From Eubacterium sp. (lineage in GTDB: Bacteria; Bacillota_A; Clostridia; Lachnospirales; Lachnospiraceae): a stretch of DNA of 6,725 bases. Below are positions 1-6,725 of this stretch, piece after piece. The position numbers and the translations under genes were made by a program. Within the stretch, counting starts at the first letter, position 1, and the number at the start of each line of letters is the position of its first letter. Where the stretch lies: NCBI GenBank assembly GCA_017475785.1, contig JAFVEX010000205.1, forward strand, positions 1 to 6,725, given 5' to 3'. The notes beneath the pieces are model-generated. The model saw nothing but the letters and a program-made list of their open reading frames with translations. It had not been told where the DNA came from and did no database searches.

Positions 1-981
1 AACATTGCCTTCGAGCTCCTTGGCGAGGCAAGAAAGCTGGCGGCTCCCCTGAACACAAAGGTCACTGCCGTCCTGATCGGCCATAATGTCGGATCTCTTA
101 CGGACCAGCTTGCTGCCTATGGCGCAGACCGTGTGATTGTTGTCGATGATCCGGAGCTCGAGGTTTACAGAACAGAGCCTTATGCCCACGCGCTTGCATC
201 TGTTATCAAAGAGTTCAAGCCGGAAATTCTGCTGATCGGCGCAACTGCGATTGGCCGTGACCTCGGTCCGACAGTCTCAGCGCGTGTCGCGACCGGACTG
301 ACAGCTGACTGCACACAGCTTGACATCGGCGAATTCCCAATGGTTCCGAGACCTGGCGTCGTCCAGCGGTCCAATCAGCTGCTGATGACACGTCCGGCAT
401 TCGGCGGTAACACAATTGCTACGATTGCCTGCCCGGACAACCGCCCGCAGATGGCAACCGTCCGCCCGGGCGTCATGCAGAAAATCACCCCGATCGAAGG
501 CGCAGAAGCAGAGATTATCGAATATAACCCGGGATTTGTAAAGAACAACCGGTATGTCGAGATCGAGGAAGTGGTCAAGGCAGTCAGCGATGTGGTAGAT
601 ATTCAGGACGCGAAGATCCTCGTTTCCGGCGGACGCGGAATGGGCGGTCCGGAGAATTTCGCGATGCTCCGTGAGCTTGCAAAGGTTCTCGGCGGAGAGG
701 TTTCCTGCTCCCGCGCGGTTGTTGACGCCGGCTGGATGCCGAAGGATATGCAGGTCGGCCAGACCGGCAAGACCGTCCGCCCGCAGCTCTATGTGGCAGT
801 CGGAATCTCCGGCGCGATCCAGCATGTTGCCGGCATGGAAGAGTCCGATTTCATCATTGCAATCAACAAAGATGAAGAAGCACCGATCTTTGACGTAGCC
901 GACTATGGTATCGTAGGCGATCTGAATAAGGTTGTCCCGAAGCTGACCGCGCAGATCAAAGAAGCGATCGCAAACAAATAA
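1..981 (+). CDS. etfA: Electron transfer flavoprotein subunit alpha (5' partial)
   Basis: Alpha subunit of the EtfAB heterodimer, a soluble FAD protein that passes electrons between acyl-CoA dehydrogenases and other carriers. In anaerobic Clostridia it commonly pairs with butyryl-CoA dehydrogenase, sometimes in flavin-based bifurcation. The frame is open from base 1, so the start lies upstream; 326 residues are visible and roughly 20-25 are probably missing, judging by the usual family length. The N-terminal part is the Rossmann-like ETF domain (visible residues 1 to about 190). The C-terminal FAD domain follows, with SGGRGMGG at 209-216, SRAVVD at 237-242 and GQTGKTV at 253-259. The family signature spans 263-289 (LYVAVGISG, then IQH, ending in AIN) and is intact. 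etfB and an acyl-CoA dehydrogenase gene would be expected just upstream, outside the window. A strong terminator follows the TAA. The family call is secure; the butyrate link and bifurcation are inference. Confidence 0.96.
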   Translation, partial: NIAFELLGEARKLAAPLNTKVTAVLIGHNVGSLTDQLAAYGADRVIVVDDPELEVYRTEPYAHALASVIKEFKPEILLIGATAIGRDLGPTVSARVATGLTADCTQLDIGEFPMVPRPGVVQRSNQLLMTRPAFGGNTIATIACPDNRPQMATVRPGVMQKITPIEGAEAEIIEYNPGFVKNNRYVEIEEVVKAVSDVVDIQDAKILVSGGRGMGGPENFAMLRELAKVLGGEVSCSRAVVDAGWMPKDMQVGQTGKTVRPQLYVAVGISGAIQHVAGMEESDFIIAINKDEEAPIFDVADYGIVGDLNKVVPKLTAQIKEAIANK

Positions 982-1022
982 AAATAAATGAAAAACTATC
1001 TGCAGAACAGACTGCATTACAG

Positions 1023-1056
1023 GAACATGTGCCCGCCCTGGGCACATGTTCTTTTT
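1023..1056 (+). terminator. Intrinsic terminator after etfA
   Basis: A perfect 12-bp inverted repeat (GAACATGTGCCC at 1023-1034 and its complement at 1040-1051) encloses a 5-base loop and is followed at once by TTTTT (1052-1056). It starts 41 bases after the etfA stop and should end the etf transcript. There is no A run on the left side, so it looks one-directional. It separates the etf operon from the pyrimidine genes. Confidence 0.93.
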
Positions 1057-1076
1057 GTGAAAAAATATTTGTCTGC

Positions 1077-1106
1077 TTTACAGTGTCTGAATGAAGCAAG
1101 AATATT
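1077..1106 (+). promoter_or_regulatory. Weak alternative promoter candidate upstream of pyrB
   Basis: TTTACA (1077-1082, 5 of 6 to the sigma-A -35 consensus) lies 18 bases from AATATT (1101-1106, 4 of 6 to the -10 consensus). A 10-bp palindrome, AGAATATTCT (1099-1108), overlaps the -10 element and could be an operator or chance. If used, it would give a leader of roughly 115 bases before pyrB. AT-rich DNA yields such matches easily, so this is a weak call. Confidence 0.2.
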
Positions 1107-1170
1107 CTGGTTTTTAAAAGATGTATATTAGGCCGCTCACGCTTGCCTCACATCCCCCGATGCGTTAAAA

Positions 1171-1201
1171 TGGACAGGAAAAGATTTTGAGAAAATATAT
1201 T
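1171..1201 (+). promoter_or_regulatory. Candidate sigma-A promoter for pyrB
   Basis: TGGACA (1171-1176) and TATATT (1196-1201) each match 5 of 6 bases of the -35 and -10 consensus, but the 19-base spacer is longer than the ideal 17. Transcription would start near 1208, leaving only about 23 bases before the pyrB ATG. That leaves no room for a PyrR-type attenuator leader. It is the best promoter candidate in the gap, but unproven. Confidence 0.4.
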
Positions 1202-1216
1202 ATAAGAAAATAAAGC

Positions 1217-1222
1217 AGGAGG
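1217..1222 (+). promoter_or_regulatory. Ribosome binding site of pyrB
   Basis: A consensus AGGAGG sits 8 bases before the ATG at 1231. This fixes the pyrB start and suggests efficient initiation. Confidence 0.9.
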
Positions 1223-1230
1223 ATTTCAAT

Positions 1231-2151
1231 ATGAGGCACCTGATGAGCCCGCTTGATTTTTCAGTGGAAGAACTGGAGAGCATGATGGATCTGGCCGCGG
1301 AAATCGAGTGCGATCCGGACCGGTTTGCTCACGTCTGTGACAGAAAAAAACTTGCCACGTTGTTTTATGAGCCGAGTACCCGCACGAGGCTCAGCTTTGA
1401 GACAGCCATGCTGAATCTCGGAGGACAGATTATCGGTTTTTCCAGCGCGGACAGCAGCTCTGCCGCAAAAGGAGAGAGCGTCGCGGACACAATCCGGGTC
1501 ATCAGCTGCTTTGCTGACATCGCGGCGATGCGCCATCCGAAGGAAGGCGCCCCGCTCGTCGCCTCACAGCACTCAGCAATTCCTGTGATCAACGCCGGCG
1601 ACGGCGGACACCAGCACCCGACGCAGACACTGACAGATATCCACACGATCCGTTCGCTGAAAGGTCAGATCGGGAATATGACAATCGGCCTGTGCGGCGA
1701 CCTGAAATTCGGCCGGACCGTCCACTCCCTGATCACTGCGCTGATCCGCTATCCGAATGTCCGGTTTATCCTGATTTCCCCGGAGGAGCTGCGGCTTCCG
1801 TCCTATATTAAGGACGATGTCCTGATCGCGAACAACATTGAGTTTGAAGAAGTAATCCGGCTTGAGGAAGCGCTTCCGCATCTGGATCTGCTGTACATGA
1901 CGCGTGTTCAGAGAGAGCGCTTCTTTAACGAAGAAGATTATATCCGAATGAAAGATTTCTATATTCTGGACCGCGAAAAAATGAAACTGGCCAGGGATGA
2001 TATGTACGTGCTGCATCCGCTCCCGCGTGTCAACGAAATTGCGGTTGACGTTGACCGGGATCCGCGCGCGGCGTATTTCCGCCAGGTGCAGTATGGCATG
2101 TATATCAGGGAGGCGTTGATTATGACACTTCTGGAGGTACCGGTATGTTAA
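1231..2151 (+). CDS. pyrB: Aspartate carbamoyltransferase, catalytic subunit
   Basis: Cytoplasmic enzyme joining carbamoyl phosphate and L-aspartate to give N-carbamoyl-L-aspartate, the first committed step of pyrimidine synthesis. At 306 residues it has the normal length for a catalytic chain. Carbamoyl-phosphate-binding residues are visible: STRTR at 49-53, the 80s-loop lysine in AAKGES (K80), R101 in MRHP, and HPTQ at 129-132. The C-terminal aspartate-binding half carries HPLPR at 262-266. No key residue is missing by comparison with the E. coli chain as I remember it. The gene overlaps pyrI by 7 bases and holds the pyrI ribosome binding site, so the two chains are probably translated in coupled fashion and assemble as a PyrB/PyrI holoenzyme. 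The start is set by an AGGAGG 8 bases upstream. It seems to be the first gene of a pyrB-pyrI-DUF815-pheA unit. Confusion with ornithine carbamoyltransferase is ruled out by the aspartate-type HPLPRVNEI motif and by pyrI next door. Confidence 0.97.
   Translation: MRHLMSPLDFSVEELESMMDLAAEIECDPDRFAHVCDRKKLATLFYEPSTRTRLSFETAMLNLGGQIIGFSSADSSSAAKGESVADTIRVISCFADIAAMRHPKEGAPLVASQHSAIPVINAGDGGHQHPTQTLTDIHTIRSLKGQIGNMTIGLCGDLKFGRTVHSLITALIRYPNVRFILISPEELRLPSYIKDDVLIANNIEFEEVIRLEEALPHLDLLYMTRVQRERFFNEEDYIRMKDFYILDREKMKLARDDMYVLHPLPRVNEIAVDVDRDPRAAYFRQVQYGMYIREALIMTLLEVPVC
2133..2137 (+). promoter_or_regulatory. pyrI ribosome binding site inside pyrB
   Basis: GGAGG lies within the last codons of pyrB, 7 bases before the pyrI ATG at 2145. 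The pyrB stop (2149-2151) is downstream of that ATG, so ribosomes finishing pyrB are well placed to begin pyrI. This suits two subunits needed in equal amounts. Confidence 0.85.
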
Positions 2152-2582
2152 ATGTAGGCGCGATTGAAAACGGTTTTGTGATGGATCATATCAAGGCAGG
2201 CAAGGCGATGACGATCTACCGGGATCTGCATCTGGACGAGCTGGACTGCACGGTCGCGATGATCATGAATGCCCGCAGCAACAAAATGGGCCGCAAGGAC
2301 ATCCTGAAGGTGGAATGCCCGATCGATATGCTGAACGTCGACATTGTGGGCTTTGTAGACCATAATATCACGATCAATGTGATTGAAAATGGTGAGATTG
2401 TCGAGAAAAAAGACCTGACATTACCCAAAAAGATCGTAAACGTAATCAAATGCCATAACCCGCGCTGCATCACGTCGATCGAGCAGGGGTTGGATCAGGT
2501 GTTTGTTCTGACCGATCCGGAAAAAGAAATATACCGGTGTAAATACTGCGAAGAGAAGTACAGCGGCAGCCACAAGAAATAA
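2145..2582 (+). CDS. pyrI: Aspartate carbamoyltransferase, regulatory subunit
   Basis: Non-catalytic chain that binds nucleotide effectors and links PyrB trimers into the allosteric holoenzyme. At 145 residues it is slightly shorter than the E. coli chain, mainly at the N-terminus. The N-terminal allosteric domain (about 1-95) contains D14-H15 in MDHIKAG, K55 in GRKDILK and K88, which line up with the E. coli effector-site residues D19/H20, K60 and K94. The C-terminal zinc domain has all four cysteines: C103 and C108 in CHNPRC, C132 and C135 in CKYC, with the same spacing as E. coli C109/C114/C138/C141. This implies that metal-dependent contact with PyrB is kept. The alignment is by eye from memory. 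Whether CTP inhibits and ATP activates here cannot be read from sequence. The start is fixed by GGAGG at 2133-2137 and the overlap with pyrB. Confidence 0.96.
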   Translation: MLNVGAIENGFVMDHIKAGKAMTIYRDLHLDELDCTVAMIMNARSNKMGRKDILKVECPIDMLNVDIVGFVDHNITINVIENGEIVEKKDLTLPKKIVNVIKCHNPRCITSIEQGLDQVFVLTDPEKEIYRCKYCEEKYSGSHKK

Positions 2583-2605
2583 CCGTCTGCCGGCAGCAGT
2601 AAAAT

Positions 2606-2609
2606 GGAG
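2606..2609 (+). promoter_or_regulatory. Ribosome binding site of the DUF815 gene
   Basis: GGAG lies 6 bases before the ATG at 2616 and supports that start. The 33-base gap from pyrI carries a short palindrome (2587-2596) with no T run, so nothing here looks like a terminator. Confidence 0.75.
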
Positions 2610-2615
2610 AAATAA

Positions 2616-3929
2616 ATGGATCATATTGTATCAAAACTTCTGATTTACGGAAGCATGCCTGAGGACAGCATCCTGATGCAGATTGCCGATATCTGCACGA
2701 AGACCCGGGACGGCTCCCAGAGCAAGGATGAGCTGATTACGCGCTGCTTTCAGCAGGTAAAGCGGATTCTGATCGTGGGAACAGATTATGGTTTCGATGA
2801 GAATCTCTGGAACAATTATCTGACGTTCCTTCTTATGACGGATGAAAATCCGTTTACGCTGACCTGTGAAAAGGTCGGGGCGACCGAGGGCGGCACTGTG
2901 AATCACTTTGCTTTAAGTGATTTCCGGGCGTTCCGGCAGCTGTTTCATTACGACTTTACATGGCTGGAGGAAACACTGGAGATTGACTGCTTTTCCCGTC
3001 TGCAATCTTACCGCGCGATCGGAAAACCGGATCTGATGTACAACAAAAATGTCAGCGAAAAGGTCCGGGCGCTTTCCCGTGTGCTGACAGACGCGCCGGA
3101 CGAGAAGGCTTTCTTTGACGCGATTACCGGATTCTACCGGGATTTCGGCGTCGGAATGTTTGGATTGAACAAAGCCTTCCGCCTCATAGAGCAGGATAAT
3201 GTCTTCACAGGATTTGACGCAATCAACAACATGGACCGCGTCATGCTTGACGATTTGATCGGCTATGAGATCCAGAAAGAAAAACTGCTCGAAAACACCC
3301 GCGCGTTCGTAGAAGGCAGAAAAGCCAACAACTGCCTTCTGTTCGGGGATTCCGGCACAGGAAAATCCACCTGTATCAAGGCGATTGTCAATCAGTTTTA
3401 TCCCCAGGGACTGCGCATGATTGAGATCTACAAGCATCAGTTCCACGATCTCTCAAATGTAATCGCGCGGATCAAAAACAGGAATTATAAATTCATCATA
3501 TACATGGACGACCTTTCCTTTGAGGAATTCGAAATTGAGTACAAATTTCTGAAAGCTGTCATCGAGGGCGGCGTGGAAACCAAGCCGGAAAATGTCCTGA
3601 TTTACGCTACGTCGAACAGACGGCACCTGATCAAGGAGACCTGGGGCGACCGGGATGACGTCGAAATAAAAGCGGGAATCCACCGCTCAGACACGATGGA
3701 AGAAAAGCTGTCGCTCGTTCACCGCTTCGGCGTGACGATCAGCTTCTCGAAGCCGAGCCAGAAAGAGTATTTTGAAATCGTGACCGGGCTCGCCCGCAAA
3801 GCCGGAATTGTGCTCTCTGACGATGAGCTGCGCGCCGGCGCGAACAAGTGGGAACTCAGCCATGGCGGAATCTCCGGACGAACCGCACACCAGTATGTGA
3901 CGTACCTGCTGGGGCAGGCTGCAAATTAA
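2616..3929 (+). CDS. DUF815-family AAA+-type ATPase of unknown role
   Basis: A predicted cytoplasmic ATP-binding protein of 437 residues that I recognise as DUF815 (COG2607), a P-loop family without an established function. Residues 1 to about 215 form a family-specific N-terminal region with no motif I can name. The ATPase core follows: Walker A GDSGTGKS at 244-251, Walker B FIIYMDDL at 293-300 (D298, D299), and a sensor-1-like stretch ATSNRRH at 331-337 with N334. A conserved RSDTMEEKLSL segment and a helical C-terminal lid come after. All nucleotide-binding residues are present, so it should bind and probably hydrolyse ATP. There is no signal peptide or membrane segment. It lies 33 bases after pyrI and 15 before pheA, on the same strand without a terminator, so it is probably cotranscribed with them; that does not prove a role in either pathway. 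The family call is firm and its function unknown. Confidence 0.9.
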   Translation: MDHIVSKLLIYGSMPEDSILMQIADICTKTRDGSQSKDELITRCFQQVKRILIVGTDYGFDENLWNNYLTFLLMTDENPFTLTCEKVGATEGGTVNHFALSDFRAFRQLFHYDFTWLEETLEIDCFSRLQSYRAIGKPDLMYNKNVSEKVRALSRVLTDAPDEKAFFDAITGFYRDFGVGMFGLNKAFRLIEQDNVFTGFDAINNMDRVMLDDLIGYEIQKEKLLENTRAFVEGRKANNCLLFGDSGTGKSTCIKAIVNQFYPQGLRMIEIYKHQFHDLSNVIARIKNRNYKFIIYMDDLSFEEFEIEYKFLKAVIEGGVETKPENVLIYATSNRRHLIKETWGDRDDVEIKAGIHRSDTMEEKLSLVHRFGVTISFSKPSQKEYFEIVTGLARKAGIVLSDDELRAGANKWELSHGGISGRTAHQYVTYLLGQAAN

Positions 3930-3944
3930 GAAAAAATATATATT

Positions 3945-5075
3945 ATGGATGATTTAAAGAAATTACGAGATGAAATTGACGTCACTGACAAGGAGATCGT
4001 CCGCCTGTTTGAGCGGCGGATGCGCCTTGTAGAGGATGTCGCGCAGTACAAAATCAGAACAGGCAAAAAAGTCCTGGACCCGGGCCGTGAAGCAGAAAAG
4101 CTGAAAACGCTCGGCACAGGCGCCTCTACCGCATTCAACAAGACCGGCGTGCAGGAAGTGTTCCGTCAGATGATGTCGATCAGCAGAAAGCGTCAGTATC
4201 AGATTCTGATTGAAAACGGCCTGGAAGAGCAGCTGGATTATTTTCAGTGTGATACGTTTGACTACACAGGCGCGCGCGTTGTTTTTCAGGGGGTTGAGGG
4301 AGCGTACAGTTTTGCGGCTATGCGGGCTTTTTTTGATCCGTCGATTCAGAGCGCGCACGTGGCCACATGGCGAGAAGCCTTCGAAATGGTTGTGGACAGC
4401 ATGGCAGATTACGCTGTGCTTCCGATTGAAAATTCAACTGCCGGAAGTGTGTCGGATATCTATGACCTCATGATCAATTACCCCGTTTTCATCGTCGGGG
4501 AACAGATTATCCCGATTGATCATGTGCTGATGGGGCTTCCCGGCACTTCTTTTGACGATGTAAAACGCGTATATTCGCATCCGCAGGCTCTTGCGCAGTG
4601 CCGGAAGTATCTGGAAATGCACCCTGAATGGCAGACGGAACCGCTCCTGAATACAGCTGTCGCCGCCAAAAAAGTGGCGGATGACGGGCTGGCCTGGCAG
4701 GCGGCCATCGCAAGCCGGACGGCGGCGGAGTATTTTGGCCTGGAAATTCTTGAGTCGGAAGGGCTGTCGGGGATGCACAATCAGACGAGGTTCATTATCA
4801 TTTCCGGAAAGAACTGCTTCCGCAGGGATGCCGGCAGGATCAGCATCTGTTTTGAGCTGCCGCACAAAATCGGTACCCTATATAATATTCTTTCGCACTT
4901 CATCTTTAATGGCCTGAATATGACGAGAATCGAATCGCGTCCGATCCCGGAACGGGGATGGGAGTACCGGTTCTTCGTAGATTTCGACGGAAACCTGAGG
5001 GATTCTGCCGTGCAGAATGCGCTGACAGGAATCCGTGCGGAAACGGCTGATATGCGTCTGCTGGGCAATTACTGA
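3945..5075 (+). CDS. pheA: Bifunctional chorismate mutase / prephenate dehydratase (P-protein)
   Basis: Converts chorismate to prephenate and prephenate to phenylpyruvate, the immediate precursor of phenylalanine. At 376 residues it is a normal three-domain P-protein. The AroQ chorismate mutase domain (1 to about 90) has residues aligning with the E. coli active site: R8, R25, K36, D45, R48, E49 and probably Q84. The dehydratase domain (about 110-288) shows FQGVEGAYS, PIENSTAGSV at 160-169, YSHPQA at 210-215, NTA at 236-238 and the catalytic TRF at 281-283. The ACT domain (about 298-376) has ELPHKIGTLYNIL and ESRP at 330-333, the two phenylalanine-binding elements, so feedback inhibition is expected. 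It begins 15 bases after the DUF815 stop and has no clear Shine-Dalgarno; the ATG at 3945 is chosen because it gives the complete mutase domain. It is unusual only in its weak initiation region and in being grouped with pyrimidine rather than aromatic genes. Confidence 0.96.
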   Translation: MDDLKKLRDEIDVTDKEIVRLFERRMRLVEDVAQYKIRTGKKVLDPGREAEKLKTLGTGASTAFNKTGVQEVFRQMMSISRKRQYQILIENGLEEQLDYFQCDTFDYTGARVVFQGVEGAYSFAAMRAFFDPSIQSAHVATWREAFEMVVDSMADYAVLPIENSTAGSVSDIYDLMINYPVFIVGEQIIPIDHVLMGLPGTSFDDVKRVYSHPQALAQCRKYLEMHPEWQTEPLLNTAVAAKKVADDGLAWQAAIASRTAAEYFGLEILESEGLSGMHNQTRFIIISGKNCFRRDAGRISICFELPHKIGTLYNILSHFIFNGLNMTRIESRPIPERGWEYRFFVDFDGNLRDSAVQNALTGIRAETADMRLLGNY

Positions 5076-5114
5076 GCCTGCGGCCGCATTGAAGCTTTTT
5101 AGTTATTAATAATT

Positions 5115-5151
5115 ATGCAGACCCGAAGCAGATCTGCATGGTCAAGTTTTT
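5115..5151 (+). terminator. Possible weak terminator after pheA
   Basis: A 7-bp inverted repeat (ATGCAGA at 5115-5121, TCTGCAT at 5133-5139) has an 11-base loop. Its T run (5147-5151) begins 7 bases beyond the stem, too far for a standard intrinsic terminator. It may end the pheA transcript poorly or not at all. The 120-base gap otherwise holds a GC-rich palindrome (5079-5088), an AT-rich stretch around 5100-5115 that could hold a promoter, and the ppx ribosome binding site. Confidence 0.25.
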
Positions 5152-5183
5152 GATTCAGCAAGCGTTCCTTAGAACAACTGGCC

Positions 5184-5188
5184 GGAGG
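5184..5188 (+). promoter_or_regulatory. Ribosome binding site that decides the ppx start
   Basis: GGAGG lies 7 bases before the ATG at 5196. This identifies the start of the last gene, which reads open to the window edge. Confidence 0.85.
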
Positions 5189-5195
5189 TAATTGC

Positions 5196-6725
5196 ATGAG
5201 GCTCTCCACATTCGCGTCCATCTATATCGGAACGTATGATGTGACGCTTGAAATCTTTGAAATCACGAAGAAAAACGGCATACACAGCATTGATAACATC
5301 CGGAAGCATCTGGAGATCGGTACCGATACGTACGCGACCGGAAGAATCCGCACGGAAAACATTCAGACGCTCTGCGAGATCCTGCAGGATTATATCCGGA
5401 TTGCCGAGGGGTATCAGGTAGAAGGGATGCGTGCCGTTGCGGCAAGCTCTCTGCGCGAGGCGGAGAACAATCTGTTTATCATCGGGCGGATCCAGCAGCT
5501 GACAGGGCTGAAGGTGGAAATACTCAGTAACTCAGAACAGCGTTTTATGAGCTACAAGGCGATTGCCGCGTCCGATCCGCGTTTTCTGGAGCTGATGGAC
5601 CAGGGCACGGCGATCATCGACGTCGGCGGCGGGAGCATCCAGGTCTCTATCTTTGACGGAGGAGCGCTGAATACGACGCTGAATCTCCGGATCGGCAGCC
5701 TGCGCATCCGTGACCGCCTGAATCCGATCCGCGTCGGCACGGCGGACTACGAGCGTCTGGTCGAAGAATATATTTCCAATAAGCTTCATATTTTCCGGGA
5801 AGTCCACCTGAAGCGGAGAAAATTTGAAAATGTCATTCTGAATGGTGATTTTATCACGGAGACGCTTTTCCGCGATATCGAGGCGCGGCAGAGTCACGCT
5901 GTTTCCAGAAAAAAATTTGACAACTGGTACAATCAGATCATCAAAAGCACAGACGAGGATCTGGCCGTCCAGCTTAGTATACCGGGCGAGTTCGCGCCGC
6001 TTCTCCGTCCGACGGCCATACTTTACCATAAGTTCGTAGAAGAAATCGGAGCCTCCCGCATCTACGCGACCGGCGCGACGCTCTCATACGCGCAGGCGGT
6101 CGAATATGCTGAGTCGAAGAAAAAGCTGACGCTGGAGCACGATTTTGACGAAGATATCATTTCTGCTTCCAGAAAACTTGCGGAACGCTATCAGACAGAG
6201 TGGCCTCATGTAAATACCGTTGACAAGATCGCCATGGAACTGTTTTCGGCGACCAGAAAGATTCACGGACTGAAAAGCCGTGACAGGCTGCTCCTGCGGA
6301 TAGCGGTCATTTTGCACGAAGTCGGTAAATATATCAGCCTGAACAGCAGCGGAGAGTGCGCCTATCAGATCATCATGAACAACGAAATCATGGGGCTCTC
6401 CCACAGCGAGCGGGAGATGGTGGCGCTGATTGTGAAGCACAATTCATTCTGGTTCCATCGCTTTGAAAAATTCGTGAAAGAGTACAGCAGCATTGACCAG
6501 AAGCGGTATCTGAGAATCGCGCAGCTGACGGCGCTGCTCCGTGTGGCGAATGACCTAGACCGGAGCCACATGCAGAAGGTCAGGGAAATCCGCGCGTCCA
6601 TGAAAGAGAACAGGCTGGTCATCCGTGTCTATGTGGATGAGCCGTTCGTGCTGGAGGAAAATCTGATTGTCCGGCAGCTGTCATTCCTGGATGAGGTGTT
6701 TGACATCAAATCTGCTGTGAAGGTC
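5196..6725 (+). CDS. ppx: Ppx/GppA-family phosphatase with HD-like C-terminal domain (3' partial)
   Basis: Probable exopolyphosphatase and/or guanosine pentaphosphate phosphatase, removing terminal phosphate from polyphosphate or pppGpp in the cytoplasm. The frame is open for 510 codons with no stop; this is about the full length of long Ppx proteins, so only a short tail should be missing. The ASKHA-fold phosphatase core spans about 1-305. It has SNSEQ with E114 at the position of the catalytic glutamate of E. coli Ppx, the phosphate loop DVGGGS at 142-147, and GAT at 293-295. A helical HD-like domain follows with H338, H374-E375, H403, H415 and D453, in the order of HD hydrolase metal ligands but with Glu replacing the usual Asp. 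The N-terminal phosphate-1 motif, normally D-x-G-(S/T), reads YIGTY, so the Asp is Tyr10. Substrate choice between polyphosphate and pppGpp cannot be decided from sequence. A ppk gene may follow beyond the window. Confidence 0.9.
   Translation, partial: MRLSTFASIYIGTYDVTLEIFEITKKNGIHSIDNIRKHLEIGTDTYATGRIRTENIQTLCEILQDYIRIAEGYQVEGMRAVAASSLREAENNLFIIGRIQQLTGLKVEILSNSEQRFMSYKAIAASDPRFLELMDQGTAIIDVGGGSIQVSIFDGGALNTTLNLRIGSLRIRDRLNPIRVGTADYERLVEEYISNKLHIFREVHLKRRKFENVILNGDFITETLFRDIEARQSHAVSRKKFDNWYNQIIKSTDEDLAVQLSIPGEFAPLLRPTAILYHKFVEEIGASRIYATGATLSYAQAVEYAESKKKLTLEHDFDEDIISASRKLAERYQTEWPHVNTVDKIAMELFSATRKIHGLKSRDRLLLRIAVILHEVGKYISLNSSGECAYQIIMNNEIMGLSHSEREMVALIVKHNSFWFHRFEKFVKEYSSIDQKRYLRIAQLTALLRVANDLDRSHMQKVREIRASMKENRLVIRVYVDEPFVLEENLIVRQLSFLDEVFDIKSAVKV

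Noticed and set aside
277..1047. A 256-codon open frame on the minus strand opposite etfA and its terminator
   Set aside because: It lies against an unambiguous etfA with its full family signature, reads through the terminator stem, has no recognisable protein motif, and is rich in Cys, His and Arg as expected for an antisense shadow of a GC-rich gene.
2587..2596. Palindrome CTGCCGGCAG between pyrI and the DUF815 gene as a terminator
   Set aside because: A 10-base palindrome cannot form a stable looped hairpin, and no T run follows it.
2604..2615. A three-codon minimal frame (ATG GAG AAA TAA) ending directly at the DUF815 start codon
   Set aside because: It is explained by the GGAG ribosome binding site of the next gene lying within an A-rich stretch; it has no binding site of its own, so a regulatory minigene is not supported.
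2913..3446. A 177-codon open frame on the minus strand opposite the DUF815 gene
   Set aside because: It is the shadow of a well-conserved ATPase gene whose Walker A region overlaps it, and has no recognisable domain of its own.
5079..5088. Palindrome TGCGGCCGCA just after the pheA stop, followed by a T run at 5096-5100
   Set aside because: The usable stem with a 4-base loop is only 3 bp and the T run starts 8 bases later, so it is too weak to call a terminator.
5532..6029. A 165-codon open frame on the minus strand opposite ppx
   Set aside because: The plus-strand ppx frame is continuous for 510 codons with family motifs across this region; the antisense product shows no motif and no binding site.

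Overview
The window reads as a chromosomal segment of core metabolism from an anaerobic Firmicute. Strong GGAGG-type ribosome binding sites, AT-rich intergenic gaps beside moderately GC-rich genes, and the gene set (EtfA, a PyrB/PyrI aspartate transcarbamoylase, a DUF815 ATPase, a fused chorismate mutase/prephenate dehydratase, a Ppx/GppA protein with an HD-like tail) fit Clostridia, most likely Lachnospiraceae. The family assignment is inference from remembered protein resemblance, not from a search. All supported genes are on the + strand. I see no tRNA, rRNA, CRISPR array, insertion sequence or phage gene.

Layout. Positions 1-981 hold the 3' part of etfA, the end of an electron-transfer flavoprotein operon, closed by a very clear intrinsic terminator (1023-1056). 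A 175-base AT-rich gap follows, with candidate promoters for the next unit. Then come pyrB (1231-2151), pyrI (2145-2582, overlapping pyrB by 7 bases), a DUF815 AAA+-type ATPase (2616-3929) and pheA (3945-5075). Gaps between these four are -7, 33 and 15 bases with no terminator between them, so they are probably one transcript. A 120-base gap with only a weak hairpin-plus-T-run separates pheA from ppx (5196 to the window end), which has no stop codon within the window.

How they work together. PyrB and PyrI form the first committed enzyme of pyrimidine synthesis with its allosteric zinc-binding subunit. PheA catalyses two successive steps from chorismate towards phenylalanine and carries an ACT domain for feedback control. 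The DUF815 protein between them has intact Walker A and B motifs but no established role, and is the least understood gene here. Ppx would act on polyphosphate or guanosine pentaphosphate and is probably a separate unit. No novel multi-gene system is evident. The points most worth a second look are the placement of the DUF815 ATPase, the altered residues in the Ppx active-site regions, and the weak ribosome binding site of pheA.
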